Shown here piece by piece: positions 8,975 to 18,090 of a DNA stretch of 64,000 nucleotides. Under the pieces are notes generated by a model, which was not told the origin of the DNA, did not search any database, and saw only the letters and a program-made list of their open reading frames with translations. The number at the start of each line of letters is the position of its first letter. Within the stretch, counting starts at the first letter, position 1. The stretch is from assembly GCA_947460875.1 (NCBI GenBank), contig CANHGR010000002.1:186001-250000 (forward strand), given 5' to 3'. The stretch is from Sphingobacteriaceae bacterium. GTDB taxonomy: Bacteria; Bacteroidota; Bacteroidia; Sphingobacteriales; Sphingobacteriaceae. The translations under genes and the position numbers were made by a program.

Positions 8975-9592
8975 TTAAAAATAGATACGCGCGCCTAAGC
9001 CTAATTTTAGAATATCTCTAAATTCCTTTGTCTTTGGATTTTTGTACCAGCTTGCCAGCGATAACTCATTAAAATTGAATTCAGAATAGATGCCAATATT
9101 TTGAATCGTTGTTCCCGGCATAATTTTAAGGGCATTTAGCTTGATCTCTGCACTAAAAGAAAGGTGAGGCCTGAATACAGTCGACCACCAATAATATTGC
9201 TCTTCATAAGGGTCGTCTGTCCAGGCAACAGTCGCGCCCTTTCGAAGTTGGTACGAAACAAAAGCTCCCGGATTGAAAGGATATATTACGGCAAGATCCT
9301 TATACTTTATTTTAAACGGCTTATAAACGAACTTCATACTAAGAATGTTTAAATCTCCTCCCTTACTCTTGGGTACATAGCCATACAGAAACTCGAGATT
9401 TCCCCGTTGTTTGAATAGATGATATTGTACCCCGGCACTCATAAAACCTATACTACCCGCATGCTGCAAAACAATTCCATCTGGTTTAATAAAATTTGCT
9501 ATTTGCGCTATTGAGTTAGAACTCAAAAAGATACAAAAGAAGGCGCCGAACAGCGATTTAATAGTTAACGATCTCAAAATCAATCTTTCCAT
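8975..9592 (-). CDS. Predicted outer-membrane-type exported protein of unknown function
   Basis: A 205-residue protein I do not recognise at family level. A signal peptide ends in SSNSIAQ (about residue 30). The remainder has alternating hydrophobic and aromatic strands (GNLEFLYGYV, GAFVSYQLRKG, FRPHLSFSAEIKL, NIGIYSEFNF) and ends LGLGARIYF, with a terminal Phe as is common for outer-membrane beta-barrels. I infer a small beta-barrel or periplasmic protein. Its start overlaps the last 35 bases of the phosphoesterase gene upstream; no later in-frame ATG would keep the signal peptide. The overlap implies translational coupling with the phosphoesterase gene. No downstream partner: a 160-base gap to rpoD follows. 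Confidence 0.7.
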   Translation of the reverse strand: MERLILRSLTIKSLFGAFFCIFLSSNSIAQIANFIKPDGIVLQHAGSIGFMSAGVQYHLFKQRGNLEFLYGYVPKSKGGDLNILSMKFVYKPFKIKYKDLAVIYPFNPGAFVSYQLRKGATVAWTDDPYEEQYYWWSTVFRPHLSFSAEIKLNALKIMPGTTIQNIGIYSEFNFNELSLASWYKNPKTKEFRDILKLGLGARIYF

Positions 9593-10406
9593 TAATTATT
9601 TCAACAATTAAATACTCTCTTTTAACTACCGCACCGGTGATAATTGAAGGCGGACTTGTCTTTGAAGGATCTAATTTTCCTTCGTTCACCGCTTTGTATG
9701 AATTGTTATCGACAGTATAATAAAACACGCCAGCGCTATGCTTGTGCGCGTATAATGAAGCAAGCACATTTGAATTTAGGAGAGTTAAATAGTCTTTCTC
9801 TAGTCGCCTGTCAAGATCAAACGATGGGGGCACGTGTGCCACTGATAAGATATGATCAAAGCCAGGCTCAGGCTTCATTTCATCCTTCAGCCAGCCTAGA
9901 TCAGGCACTTTTCCATTAAACTCATATTCTCTACTGTTTGTATCATGGCACACAAACTTTATTCTGTCAAACACAAAACTAAAATTAAGTTCGCCGTACA
10001 TTCTTTTAAAGGCAGGTCCGCCATTTGCAATCAGATCATGGTTGCCAGCAACACCTAAAAAAGGCACGTTAAGTTTAGTAAGTAACTTGGTAATGCCCTC
10101 TGTTTCTCTTAGTAAGCCGTAGTCAGAAAGGTCGCCATTTAAAATAACGAAGTCGATCCCTATTTTCGCATTGACATGTTTTACAAAATCCGTGGTATTA
10201 TCGTACGAACCATGGAAATCTGCGCTTAAGACGAAACGGACAGTATCGTCACCTTTTATTTTCGATATGCGTTCTAGATTGGTGGCATTAAGATTTAACG
10301 GACTGTCATTATCGAAGACTTGTACCGGACTGTATTCAACGCTATTGCATCCGCACAGAAAGCTTAAAGAGAATAAAATTATGTAAACTGTCGGTCGCAA
10401 ATTCAT
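9558..10406 (-). CDS. Calcineurin-like metallophosphoesterase, lipoprotein
   Basis: A 282-residue exported phosphoesterase. The signal sequence ends in LCGC, a lipobox placing it on a membrane surface. The metal-binding motifs are all present and in order: ADFH, NGDLSD, GNHD, AHVPP and YAHKH (with Ala replacing the Gly of the usual GHxH). These bind two metal ions to hydrolyse phosphomono- or diesters; the substrate cannot be told from sequence. It overlaps by 35 bases the following gene for a predicted outer-membrane protein, so both are likely made together. The 109 bases between this gene and ruvB are AT-rich with no clear signal. Confidence 0.85.
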   Translation of the reverse strand: MNLRPTVYIILFSLSFLCGCNSVEYSPVQVFDNDSPLNLNATNLERISKIKGDDTVRFVLSADFHGSYDNTTDFVKHVNAKIGIDFVILNGDLSDYGLLRETEGITKLLTKLNVPFLGVAGNHDLIANGGPAFKRMYGELNFSFVFDRIKFVCHDTNSREYEFNGKVPDLGWLKDEMKPEPGFDHILSVAHVPPSFDLDRRLEKDYLTLLNSNVLASLYAHKHSAGVFYYTVDNNSYKAVNEGKLDPSKTSPPSIITGAVVKREYLIVEIINGKIDFEIVNY

Positions 10407-10515
10407 TACCTAATAAGTATTATTGGGCTGCATTTTTTTTTAAAACGTAGCGTAGAAATTGTCAAAATTTCTTGTTGCATTTAAGATTTAATCAGAACAA
10501 TGTTGTGATTGCGCT

Positions 10516-11538
10516 TTAAAATAGGGTATTACCGCCGGATTTTATCCGTCCTAAATGTTTGTAGGCAATTTCGGTACATTCCCTTCCGCGCGAAGTACGC
10601 ATCAGATAGCCCTCCTGAATTAAAAATGGTTCATAAACTTCTTCAATCGTTCCCTCGTCTTCGCCAACGGCTGTAGCAATCGTTTTTAGTCCCACAGGGC
10701 CTCCTTTGAATTTATCGATGATGGTTACTAAAATTTTGTTATCCATTTCATCCAAGCCATGCTCATCAACGTTTAAAGCATTGAGTGCATACTTCGCAAT
10801 TTCAGTATCTATGTTTCCATCGCCTTTAATTTGGGCGAAATCTCTGGTTCTTCTCAAAAGAGCATTGGCAATCCTGGGAGTCCCACGGCTGCGTCTAGCA
10901 ATCTCGTATGCCCCTTCATCGCTAATCGGAGTTTTTAAAATAGAAGCAGATCTTAACGTTATGGTGGTTAGTAACTTAGCATCGTAATACTGAAGTCTTG
11001 AATTAATTCCAAATCGAGCCCTAAGTGGAGATGTAAGTAAGCCCGATCGGGTTGTTGCTCCAATTAATGTAAAGGGGTTTAATGATATTTGCACGGAACG
11101 GGCGTTCGGGCCGGTTTCCAACATAATATCGATTTTAAAATCCTCCATTGCCGAATAAAGGTATTCTTCAACCAGTGGGCTTAATCGGTGGATTTCATCA
11201 ATGAAAAGAATATCGCCGGTTTCAAGGTTGGTAAGAAGACCGGCTAAATCTCCAGGCTTGTCTAGTACGGGTCCTGAGGTAACCTTGATATTTACACCCA
11301 TTTCATTTGCTATAATGTAAGAGAGGGTGGTTTTTCCGAGACCCGGAGGGCCATGCAATAAAACATGATCTAAAGCTTCGCCACGTAAACGTGCTGCCTG
11401 AACGAAAATTCTAAGATTCTCTAATATTTTATGCTGCCCGGTAAACTCCTCAAAAGCCTGAGGCCGTAAAACTTTTTCGATCTCACGTTCTGCAGGTGAA
11501 AGATTTTCTAAGCCGGGATCTAGATTCTCATTAAGCAT
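10516..11538 (-). CDS. ruvB: Holliday junction branch migration helicase RuvB
   Basis: A 340-residue AAA+ ATPase. It opens with the RuvB-specific [19 protein letters not shown], then Walker [10 protein letters not shown], Walker [11 protein letters not shown], sensor 1 LIGATTR, the arginine-finger region LRARFG, and the winged-helix end with [16 protein letters not shown] and [13 protein letters not shown]. RuvB hexamers, loaded by RuvA, drive branch migration of Holliday junctions for RuvC to cut. No ruvA or ruvC is close, which is common in this phylum. It lies 33 bases after mqnC on the same strand, and may share its transcript. Confidence 0.97.
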   Translation of the reverse strand: MLNENLDPGLENLSPAEREIEKVLRPQAFEEFTGQHKILENLRIFVQAARLRGEALDHVLLHGPPGLGKTTLSYIIANEMGVNIKVTSGPVLDKPGDLAGLLTNLETGDILFIDEIHRLSPLVEEYLYSAMEDFKIDIMLETGPNARSVQISLNPFTLIGATTRSGLLTSPLRARFGINSRLQYYDAKLLTTITLRSASILKTPISDEGAYEIARRSRGTPRIANALLRRTRDFAQIKGDGNIDTEIAKYALNALNVDEHGLDEMDNKILVTIIDKFKGGPVGLKTIATAVGEDEGTIEEVYEPFLIQEGYLMRTSRGRECTEIAYKHLGRIKSGGNTLF

Positions 11539-11571
11539 AGGCTAAAAATACAAATGTTATTAAAACTTAGC

Positions 11572-12696
11572 TTAATAATTTATCACCTGCTCTACGCTTC
11601 CTTCAGGCAAATCTCTAAAGGCATATTGCTGGTTACGCAACTGTGGCTCAAACCCGGCTTCCACAATAGAATCTTGGATGCTTTTTGAGGTAAATCGATG
11701 TGGAGCACCTGCAGCAGAAACTACGTTTTCTTCGATCATGATCGAACCAAAATCATTTGCACCGGCATACAGGCAAATTTGGGCTACCGGTTTACCGATG
11801 GTGAGCCAAGAGGCCTGAATATTTACAACATTAGGTAGCATTATTCGGCTTAAAGCGATCATTCGGATATATTCATCGCCGGTTACATTATTACTAATCC
11901 CTCGTACTTTTTTCAGAAGTGTTCCATCGTCTTGAAATGGCCATGGAATAAAAGCAATAAAGCCCTTTGCCTGCTCGGGCTTTTCAGATTGAACCTGACG
12001 GATCCACGCGAGATGCTCAAAGCGCTCTTCGATGGTCTCTATATGTCCGAACATCATTGTTGCTGAGGATGACAGATTGAGCTGATGTGCCGCTCTCATT
12101 ACGTCTAACCATTCTTGGCCGCCACATTTACCTTTAGATATTAATCGCCTAACGCGATCATTCAAAATTTCAGCTCCGGCGCCCGGAAGCGAATCCAGTC
12201 CGGCATCTATTAAAGCTCGAAGTACTTCGGTATGTGTTAATCCCTCAAGTTTTGCGATATGAGCTATTTCGGGCGGGCCCAAAGAGTGAAGTTTTAAGCT
12301 AGGGTATAGCTCTTTTAATTGCTTGAATAAATCGGCATAAAACTTTAAGCCAAGATCCGGGTGATGACCGCCCTGAAGCAATAGTTGATCGCCGCCATAG
12401 TTAAACGTCTCTTCAATCTTCTGTTTATACGTTTCAATATCAGTTATGTAACTGTCTTCGTGCCCCGGTCGGCGGAAGAAATTACAGAATTTGCAATTTG
12501 CAATGCAGACATTAGTAGTGTTTACGTTTCGGTCTATCTGCCAGGTTACTTTTCCATGCGGAACCTGCTTTTTGCGTAGTTCATTGCCGGTAAACATCAA
12601 CTCTGCCGTAGCAGCATTCCTAAACAGAAAAACACCTTCCTCTTCTGTAAGCCATTCAAAATTATGCGCGCGTTGTAGCAGGTCTGAAACGATCAT
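11572..12696 (-). CDS. mqnC: Cyclic dehypoxanthinyl futalosine synthase MqnC
   Basis: A radical SAM enzyme of 374 residues from the ATG at 12696 (a TTG two codons earlier is unlikely). The iron-sulfur motif CxxxCxxC is C64-C68-C71 (NVCIANCKFC). QGGHHPDLGLKFYADL and the SLGPPEI strand are typical of MqnC rather than MqnE. It cyclises dehypoxanthine futalosine to the bicyclic product in the futalosine route to menaquinone. This means the organism makes its quinone by the futalosine rather than the Men pathway, which fits the menaquinone-linked complex I and class 2 PyrD in this window. Other mqn genes are elsewhere. An exact promoter box sits 4 bases before the ATG. Confidence 0.95.
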   Translation of the reverse strand: MIVSDLLQRAHNFEWLTEEEGVFLFRNAATAELMFTGNELRKKQVPHGKVTWQIDRNVNTTNVCIANCKFCNFFRRPGHEDSYITDIETYKQKIEETFNYGGDQLLLQGGHHPDLGLKFYADLFKQLKELYPSLKLHSLGPPEIAHIAKLEGLTHTEVLRALIDAGLDSLPGAGAEILNDRVRRLISKGKCGGQEWLDVMRAAHQLNLSSSATMMFGHIETIEERFEHLAWIRQVQSEKPEQAKGFIAFIPWPFQDDGTLLKKVRGISNNVTGDEYIRMIALSRIMLPNVVNIQASWLTIGKPVAQICLYAGANDFGSIMIEENVVSAAGAPHRFTSKSIQDSIVEAGFEPQLRNQQYAFRDLPEGSVEQVINY

Positions 12697-12699
12697 AAA

Positions 12700-12707
12700 C
12701 AAAGATA
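12700..12707 (-). promoter_or_regulatory. -7 promoter box TATCTTTG of mqnC
   Basis: Exact TAnnTTTG on the minus strand; its G lies 4 bases before the A of the mqnC ATG (12696), predicting a transcript with little or no leader. Confidence 0.55.
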
Positions 12708-12802
12708 AGTAGTGCTCTTATGGTTTCTGGCTTTTATAGCCGAAAATACGATTATTTACATGTAAAAGATATTTCTACTGGATGAGGTTGATACAAATCT
12801 TC

Positions 12803-12810
12803 TACATTTG
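12803..12810 (+). promoter_or_regulatory. -7 promoter box TACATTTG of the M16 peptidase pair
   Basis: Exact TAnnTTTG, 22 bases before the chosen ATG (12833). Its position also argues against a start at 12782, which would lie upstream of the promoter. Confidence 0.55.
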
Positions 12811-12832
12811 CTGCTCTTACTTTTATTTTAAC

Positions 12833-14074
12833 ATGGTTAAATTTAATCGGTTTACGCTTGATAACGGACTAAAGGTTATCGTTTACGAAGACAAAACGAC
12901 TCCAATGGCCGTTGTAAATGTATTGTATGACGTCGGTGCAAGGGATGAAAATCCTGAGCAGACAGGTTTTGCCCATCTATTTGAGCATCTTATGTTTGGT
13001 GGATCAGTCAATATTCCTGAATATGATGCTCCTCTACAACGAGTTGGCGGTGAGAATAATGCCTTTACTAGCAACGATATTACTAATTATTACATCACGC
13101 TACCGTCGTCAAATCTTGAAACAGCATTTTGGCTTGAAAGCGATAGAATGCTCGGCCTTGCATTTAGTGAGAAAAGCTTGGAAGTGCAGCGAAACGTCGT
13201 TTGCGAAGAGTTTAAACAAAGATACCTTAATCAGCCTTACGGCGATGCATGGCTGAAGCTTCGGCCATTAATATATAAAGAACATCCTTATCGATGGGCT
13301 ACAATCGGGATGGACTTATCCCATATCGAACAAGCAAGGATAGAAGATGTAAAAACATTTTTCCAAAAACACTATACACCAAAGAATGCAATTTTAGTCG
13401 TTGGAGGTAATGTTAAACTAGCCGAAGTTAAAGATTTAGCGGATAGATGGTTCGGTTCTATCCCGGCTGGAAATAAGTATCAAAGAAGTCTACCAAAAGA
13501 ACCCGAACAGAATGCCGCCAGACGGGAAACTGTAAAGGCAGACGTTCCGGTCAATGCGATTTATATTGCCTTTCACATGGGTTCTCGCTCAGATCGCTTA
13601 TTTTATGTCGGCGAACTCATGACCGATATTCTTTCAAGAGGGAATTCTTCACGCCTGTTTGTTAATTTATTAAAAGATAAAAAGCTTTTCAGCGATATAA
13701 ATGCCTATATGTCTGGTAGCATAGATCCGGGGATGTTTGTAATAGAAGGCAGGCCTGCCGAAGGGGTTTCGCCCGAAATAGCTGAAGCAGCGATTTGGGA
13801 AGAATTGAATCGGCTTAAAAATGAGGACGTGTCAGAAGCTGAATTAATAAAGGTTAAGAATAAGATAGAATCTACAACGGTGTTTTCTGAAATGAATCTG
13901 TTGGATACTTGCATGAACTTGGCTTTTTTTGAATTACTCGGTGATGCTGAAGATATTAACCATGAAATAGAAAAGTATCAAGCAGTCACAACCATAGATA
14001 TTAGAAACGAGGCCCAAAACATCTTTCGTGCCGAGAACTCTTCTACCATGTATTACCTTACTAACCATGATTAA
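12833..14074 (+). CDS. M16 (pitrilysin-like) zinc peptidase, catalytic subunit
   Basis: A 413-residue M16 peptidase beginning MVKFNRFTLDNGLKV, the usual N-terminus; a longer frame from 12782 adds 17 residues upstream of the promoter and is rejected. The inverted zinc motif HxxEH is His48-Leu-Phe-Glu51-His52, with the third ligand expected in VVCEEF about 75 residues on. No signal peptide is seen, so it should act in the cytoplasm, or be exported by an unusual route. M16B enzymes work as pairs of active and inactive halves enclosing a chamber for small peptides; the next gene supplies the inactive half. The two genes overlap by 8 bases (ATGATTAA), consistent with coupled, equal synthesis. Confidence 0.92.
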   Translation: MVKFNRFTLDNGLKVIVYEDKTTPMAVVNVLYDVGARDENPEQTGFAHLFEHLMFGGSVNIPEYDAPLQRVGGENNAFTSNDITNYYITLPSSNLETAFWLESDRMLGLAFSEKSLEVQRNVVCEEFKQRYLNQPYGDAWLKLRPLIYKEHPYRWATIGMDLSHIEQARIEDVKTFFQKHYTPKNAILVVGGNVKLAEVKDLADRWFGSIPAGNKYQRSLPKEPEQNAARRETVKADVPVNAIYIAFHMGSRSDRLFYVGELMTDILSRGNSSRLFVNLLKDKKLFSDINAYMSGSIDPGMFVIEGRPAEGVSPEIAEAAIWEELNRLKNEDVSEAELIKVKNKIESTTVFSEMNLLDTCMNLAFFELLGDAEDINHEIEKYQAVTTIDIRNEAQNIFRAENSSTMYYLTNHD

Positions 14075-15341
14075 TAGAACCATTTCGCCTCGTTTTAAGC
14101 AAGTAGAAGATATCACTTTTATAAAGGCAGAACAGCTTACATTTAATAACGGCCTAACAGCGTATGTCATTAATGGAGGTGATCAGGAACTGATCAGAAT
14201 TGAACTTTTTTTTAAAAATGTAAACTGGGACTTTCAAAAGCCTCTGTTAGCTTTCGCTGTCAATACAATGTTGAATGATGGCACAACTGAGTTTACAGCT
14301 TTTCAGTTGGCAGAAAGCGTTGACTACTATGGGGCATTCCTTCAAACAGATTACAGTTACGATCATTCGTCGATAACGCTGTATACACTCAATAAGCATT
14401 TAGAAGTAACGCTAAAAGTACTAAAAACGATTATTACCGATTCTATATTTCCGCAAGTTGAATTAGCTACTTTTATTCGAAACCAAAAACAGAAACTGCG
14501 TGTAAATCTTGAAAAGAACGATGTTATAGGCCGGCGTGTGTTTAGTAATGCGCTTTTTGGTAATACGATCTATGGTTATCCTACTAGTTACGAGGACTAC
14601 GATGCATTAAATAGAGAAGATCTTTTAAAGTATTTCAAAACGGCGTATCAGCCCGGAAACTGCACTTTAATTGCCTCCGGTAAGGTAAATGGTGAAACTA
14701 AAACAATTTTAAATGATGTCTTTGGCCAGAATTGGCAGGCAGATTGTCCTTTTTTAGAAAACAAGTTTCTAGTGTCTAAAACTGTCGGTAAAGAGCACTA
14801 TACTGAGAAAGAAGACGCTTTGCAGTCTGCGTTAAGAATCGGTACAGTTGTAGTAAACCGAAATCATCCTGACTTTCCGGGATTACAGGTGCTTAATACA
14901 ATTTTGGGAGGGTATTTCGGATCGCGGTTAATGACAAATTTACGTGAGGACAAGGGATATACTTATGGAATCGGTTCTGCAATCGTTTCGCTTGAAAATG
15001 CTGGATATTTTTTCATCGCTTCTGAAGTTGGGGCTAACGTGTGTGCTGACGCTATAAAGGAAATAAAAAAAGAAATCGATCTTTTGAGAACTGTTGCCGT
15101 TTCAGAAGAGGAATTGAGCCTTGTGCGCAATTATATGCTTGGTTCTTTACTCGGTGATCTTGAGAATATATTTTCTCATGCAGACAAATTTAAAAATATC
15201 TTTTTCTTTGGTTTGGGTTATGAATATTACGAAAGATTTATCCAGACCATTAAAAAAATTAGCTCATCGCAACTATTGAGTCTTGCAAAACAATATCTCA
15301 ATTTCGAAGAAATGGACAAGGTTATTGTTGGAAAAAAATAG
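14067..15341 (+). CDS. M16 peptidase-like protein, non-catalytic partner
   Basis: A 424-residue protein with the M16 fold (FNNGLTAYVIN at the start, LGGYFGSRLMTNLREDKGYTYG in the C-terminal domain carrying the R/Y pair that helps bind substrate). At the place of the zinc motif HxxEH the sequence is LLAFAVNTMLNDGT, so no zinc site exists. This is the expected structure-only partner of the upstream HxxEH subunit: active site from one, R/Y pair from the other. The start at 14067 overlaps the upstream stop codon; an ATG at 14028 would add 13 residues within the upstream gene and is less likely. It converges on the ammonium transporter with an 8-base gap. Confidence 0.88.
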   Translation: MINRTISPRFKQVEDITFIKAEQLTFNNGLTAYVINGGDQELIRIELFFKNVNWDFQKPLLAFAVNTMLNDGTTEFTAFQLAESVDYYGAFLQTDYSYDHSSITLYTLNKHLEVTLKVLKTIITDSIFPQVELATFIRNQKQKLRVNLEKNDVIGRRVFSNALFGNTIYGYPTSYEDYDALNREDLLKYFKTAYQPGNCTLIASGKVNGETKTILNDVFGQNWQADCPFLENKFLVSKTVGKEHYTEKEDALQSALRIGTVVVNRNHPDFPGLQVLNTILGGYFGSRLMTNLREDKGYTYGIGSAIVSLENAGYFFIASEVGANVCADAIKEIKKEIDLLRTVAVSEEELSLVRNYMLGSLLGDLENIFSHADKFKNIFFFGLGYEYYERFIQTIKKISSSQLLSLAKQYLNFEEMDKVIVGKK

Positions 15342-15349
15342 TGCCGTGG

Positions 15350-16663
15350 TTATAGGCTTTCTCCGTGCTGACTAATGTCCAATCCTGAGCGTTCATCTTC
15401 GGTAGAGACGCGTAAAGGCGTTATTAAATCAGTTACTTTTAAAAGAAGCATTGAACCGAAAAAAGAGAATAAAGATGCCGCAACTAACGCTCCGCACTGC
15501 ATCAGGAACAGATGTGTCTCTCCAAACAGGAGGCCGTTATACGCTATTCCGGGATTAATTGCCTTAGAAGCAAACACTCCTGTAAGCAACATGCCAACCA
15601 TTCCGCCAACTCCATGGCATGGAAATACATCGAGGGTGTCGTCTATTGATGTTCGAGTTCGCCATTCAACTACTAGGTTACTAACCAGCGAAGAAACGAT
15701 GCCGATGATAATTGAGTGAGGTATTGAAACATAACCTGCTGCGGGGGTAATCGCTACTAATCCTACAACGGCTCCGATGCAAGTTCCCATGGCCGAAGGC
15801 TTACGTCCTTTTGCAGAATCAAAAAATATCCACGCCAGTGCTGCTGCTGCAGAAGCCGACATGGTAGTTGCCAAAGCAATAACAGATAGTCTATTTGCCC
15901 CAAAAGCCGATCCAGCATTAAAACCGAACCATCCGAACCATAACAGTCCAGTACCAAGAATCACGTATGTTATTCTGGCCGGAGAATGATTGCGCTCATG
16001 GCGTTTTTTTAGAAAAAGCGCGGATGCCAATGCCGCCCATCCCGCAGACATATGTACCACTGTTCCTCCTGCAAAGTCCAGTACTCCGAGCTTGGCGAGT
16101 ATGCCTTCAGGGTGCCATGTTGCATGCGCCAGGGGAGCGTAAATAAACGTGAAGAAAAGGCAGATAAATAACACGTAAGAAGTAAATTTCATCCGCTCTG
16201 CGAAGGCTCCTGTAACCAGAGCCGGAGTAATAATCGCAAATTTGAGTTGGTACATGGCAAATAGTGCTAGCGGTATCGTTGGCGCTAGCTTCCATGCTGG
16301 CCCATCTATGACGCCATGCATCATAAAAAAGTCTGCCGGGTTGCCAATGAGCCCCATTTTACTCTGTCCAAAGACTAGGCTGAAGCCAAATATTACCCAG
16401 ATTATCGTTACTACTGCTACGCAGATAAAGCTCTGAAGCATGGTAGATATCACATTTTTCTTGTTCACCATTCCGCCGTAAAAAAAAGCCAACCCGGGCG
16501 TCATTATTAGTACTAGAGCAGAAGCCGTAAGCATCCAAGCGATATCTGCAGCCACCATGTCTGTCGATACTACTGGTGCTATCGCTTCCACCGGATAAAG
16601 AAAACATAACAATACAATTAAAAAGAGTAAAATAAATGGAACTACTGATAGTTTTTTTGGCAT
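15350..16663 (-). CDS. amt: Ammonium transporter (Amt family)
   Basis: A 437-residue integral membrane protein with a cleavable-looking N-terminal segment and eleven or so membrane helices. Family marks: TPGLAFFYGGMV, the LAHATWHPEGILAKLGVLDFAGGTVVHM region around the first pore His, GFNAGSAFG, and FPCHGVGGMVG with the second pore His. It conducts ammonium or ammonia across the inner membrane. A GlnK-type PII gene, often adjacent, is not present here. A canonical promoter lies just upstream (16692-16721). The last 20 residues are cytoplasmic. Confidence 0.95.
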   Translation of the reverse strand: MPKKLSVVPFILLFLIVLLCFLYPVEAIAPVVSTDMVAADIAWMLTASALVLIMTPGLAFFYGGMVNKKNVISTMLQSFICVAVVTIIWVIFGFSLVFGQSKMGLIGNPADFFMMHGVIDGPAWKLAPTIPLALFAMYQLKFAIITPALVTGAFAERMKFTSYVLFICLFFTFIYAPLAHATWHPEGILAKLGVLDFAGGTVVHMSAGWAALASALFLKKRHERNHSPARITYVILGTGLLWFGWFGFNAGSAFGANRLSVIALATTMSASAAAALAWIFFDSAKGRKPSAMGTCIGAVVGLVAITPAAGYVSIPHSIIIGIVSSLVSNLVVEWRTRTSIDDTLDVFPCHGVGGMVGMLLTGVFASKAINPGIAYNGLLFGETHLFLMQCGALVAASLFSFFGSMLLLKVTDLITPLRVSTEDERSGLDISQHGESL

Positions 16664-16691
16664 CGAATGTATTTTTGGTGTAATTGGACTT

Positions 16692-16721
16692 CAAATATAT
16701 TTCAAAAGTCACAGAAAACAA
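16692..16721 (-). promoter_or_regulatory. Canonical Bacteroidota promoter of amt (TTG-N19-TATATTTG)
   Basis: On the minus strand a TTG (16719-16721) is separated by exactly 19 bases from TATATTTG (16692-16699), the textbook spacing for the primary Bacteroidota sigma. The box ends about 29 bases before the amt ATG. Confidence 0.75.
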
Positions 16722-16903
16722 GACTTTTTATAACTTTTGATCGAAATAATATACTAAATAGCTATAAATCAGTATAACTTGTCTCGCGATCGGTCGTATT
16801 TTGTTTGTTGGCCTGCAAAACCTATTGGCTGATGAACATTTACTGTTTTAATCGAGTTAATTATTTAATTGCTCTGCAAAATAATGTGCGTCGACACTAA
16901 ATA

Positions 16904-17351
16904 TTGATTAAAAATGCTGTGATTTTAATAGGTGCTGGTATATCCGCAGGAAGTGGCTTAAAATATTAGGGACTCGGAAGCGCTGTGCGAAGGCAATATT
17001 GTACATCTATATGGAACTTACTCGATTATATAAAAATCCGAACTTAACGTTTAAAAAAGACGGCTGGCGCTTAAATGGGGGAGAAGTGTAAGCTTGGATC
17101 TCGGTAGATCACATCTGGCATGATTTGGTGTAGCCGTCTCGTTAATTGAAAAAACTATATCGATTAACTCTAAAGAAGATATTTAATTCATAATTCAGAC
17201 GTCCTTACAGGTTTATCCAACTACCGGGCCACTAAATTTTATTCCGGCCGGATCTGTAAAATACACCGTTGATCGAAATGTGGATGAACTCTATACCAAA
17301 ATGAAAATGTCTGGTATAGCAAAGAAAGCGGCTGCCGAAATTGCCGATTAA
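16904..17351 (+). pseudogene. Decayed sirtuin (Sir2-family NAD-dependent deacylase)
   Basis: The 716-base gap upstream of amt holds a broken Sir2 gene. The N-terminus reads VILIGAGISAGSGLK (16919-16963), the NAD-binding GAGISAxSG motif, then a stop. One frame over comes IRDSEALCEGNIVH, matching the FRDSxGLWEG segment. After a lost middle (catalytic His and zinc Cys region not found) the C-terminal part reads RSHLA-stop-FGVAVSLIEK, matching RPHVVWFGEAVP with Trp turned into TGA, and then QTSLQVYPTTGPLNFIP, matching GTSLQVYPAAGL, ending AAAEIAD-stop. At least one frameshift, several stops and an internal deletion of roughly 250 bases (intact relatives are about 230 residues) make it non-functional. 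Confidence 0.85.
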
Positions 17352-17379
17352 GTTCAGAACTCAATTCAGAAATAAAAAC

Positions 17380-17913
17380 TTAATCGGTCGCTAATGAAGG
17401 ATAACGCTTGCTTAAAAAATAGAAAGAGCCAAACAATAGCGGTACATAAATAAGGTCTGAAATTAATGCATTTCTCAAAAATGGCAGACCACGAACGTAG
17501 GACGTAATTACGCCTTCGATATTGTGTGGGTAGTAGGTTTCAGGGTAAAAGAAAGCGAAATTGGTAATCAAAAAGAATAAAACTGCACCTACGATGGACG
17601 CCAGTCCGATAGTTGTCACGGTCAAGTGCTTTTGAATGGCCATTCCACATAGAACGATCGCGGTAAAACCGATGTAAACCGTCATAATAAAGCCGTCGCC
17701 GATAAACAAATCTGATATTGCCATCGCAGCGAGTGGTATAACTACCGCTAGAGCTTTATTATTAAACTGAGCACCTGCAAAAATAGCCAAGGCATAGATT
17801 GCTGTAAATCCCCAAATGTGCGGAATTAACAAGGGTAGAGCACGGGTTGCAGCGGCCGCCAAAATCAATAAAATTAGTACAATAAAGCGGGGTGATTTGA
17901 TTTGATTCAACAT
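17380..17913 (-). CDS. DUF6580-type membrane protein (S-component-like)
   Basis: A 177-residue protein with five to six hydrophobic helices. It resembles the DUF6580 putative transport family: RALPLLIPHIWGFTAIYALAI at the start, MAISDLFIG, ITNFAFFYPETYYPHN and GLPFLRNALISDLIYV. The layout recalls substrate-binding S components of energy-coupling-factor vitamin transporters, but no ECF ATPases are nearby and the substrate is unknown. It ends 28 bases after the sirtuin pseudogene, convergent with it. The 177 bases upstream are very AT-rich and contain an inverted repeat. Confidence 0.72.
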   Translation of the reverse strand: MLNQIKSPRFIVLILLILAAAATRALPLLIPHIWGFTAIYALAIFAGAQFNNKALAVVIPLAAMAISDLFIGDGFIMTVYIGFTAIVLCGMAIQKHLTVTTIGLASIVGAVLFFLITNFAFFYPETYYPHNIEGVITSYVRGLPFLRNALISDLIYVPLLFGSFYFLSKRYPSLATD

Positions 17914-18050
17914 GGTTCAAAAATAAGAAAAAATAATTGTCATCAGTATTTTAATATCTTCATTTATGTTAATTTACATTGATAATAGCAACGAAATAAA
18001 ATTTGGTTTTTTATAATTTTATATTATAACTATTTAATTTTCAAGTATAT

Positions 18051-18077
18051 AAACTTATTATTATAAATAATAAGTTT
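18051..18077 (-). terminator. Perfect AT-rich inverted repeat, possible terminator
   Basis: AAACTTATTATT and AATAATAAGTTT form a 12-base perfect stem with a 3-base loop, 13 bases after the stop of the 81-residue gene on the minus strand. It lacks GC pairs and a clear T tract, so termination is uncertain. Confidence 0.4.
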
Positions 18078-18090
18078 ATCAATATAATTT

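Noticed and set aside
11572-12696. MqnE (aminofutalosine synthase) as an alternative to MqnC
   Set aside because: The CxxxCxxC context NVCIANCKFC and QGGHHPDL fit MqnC.
18051-18077. The perfect 12-base inverted repeat as an operator or attachment site
   Set aside because: It lies just after a stop codon on the minus strand and is pure AT-rich hairpin; a terminator or mRNA-end role is simpler.
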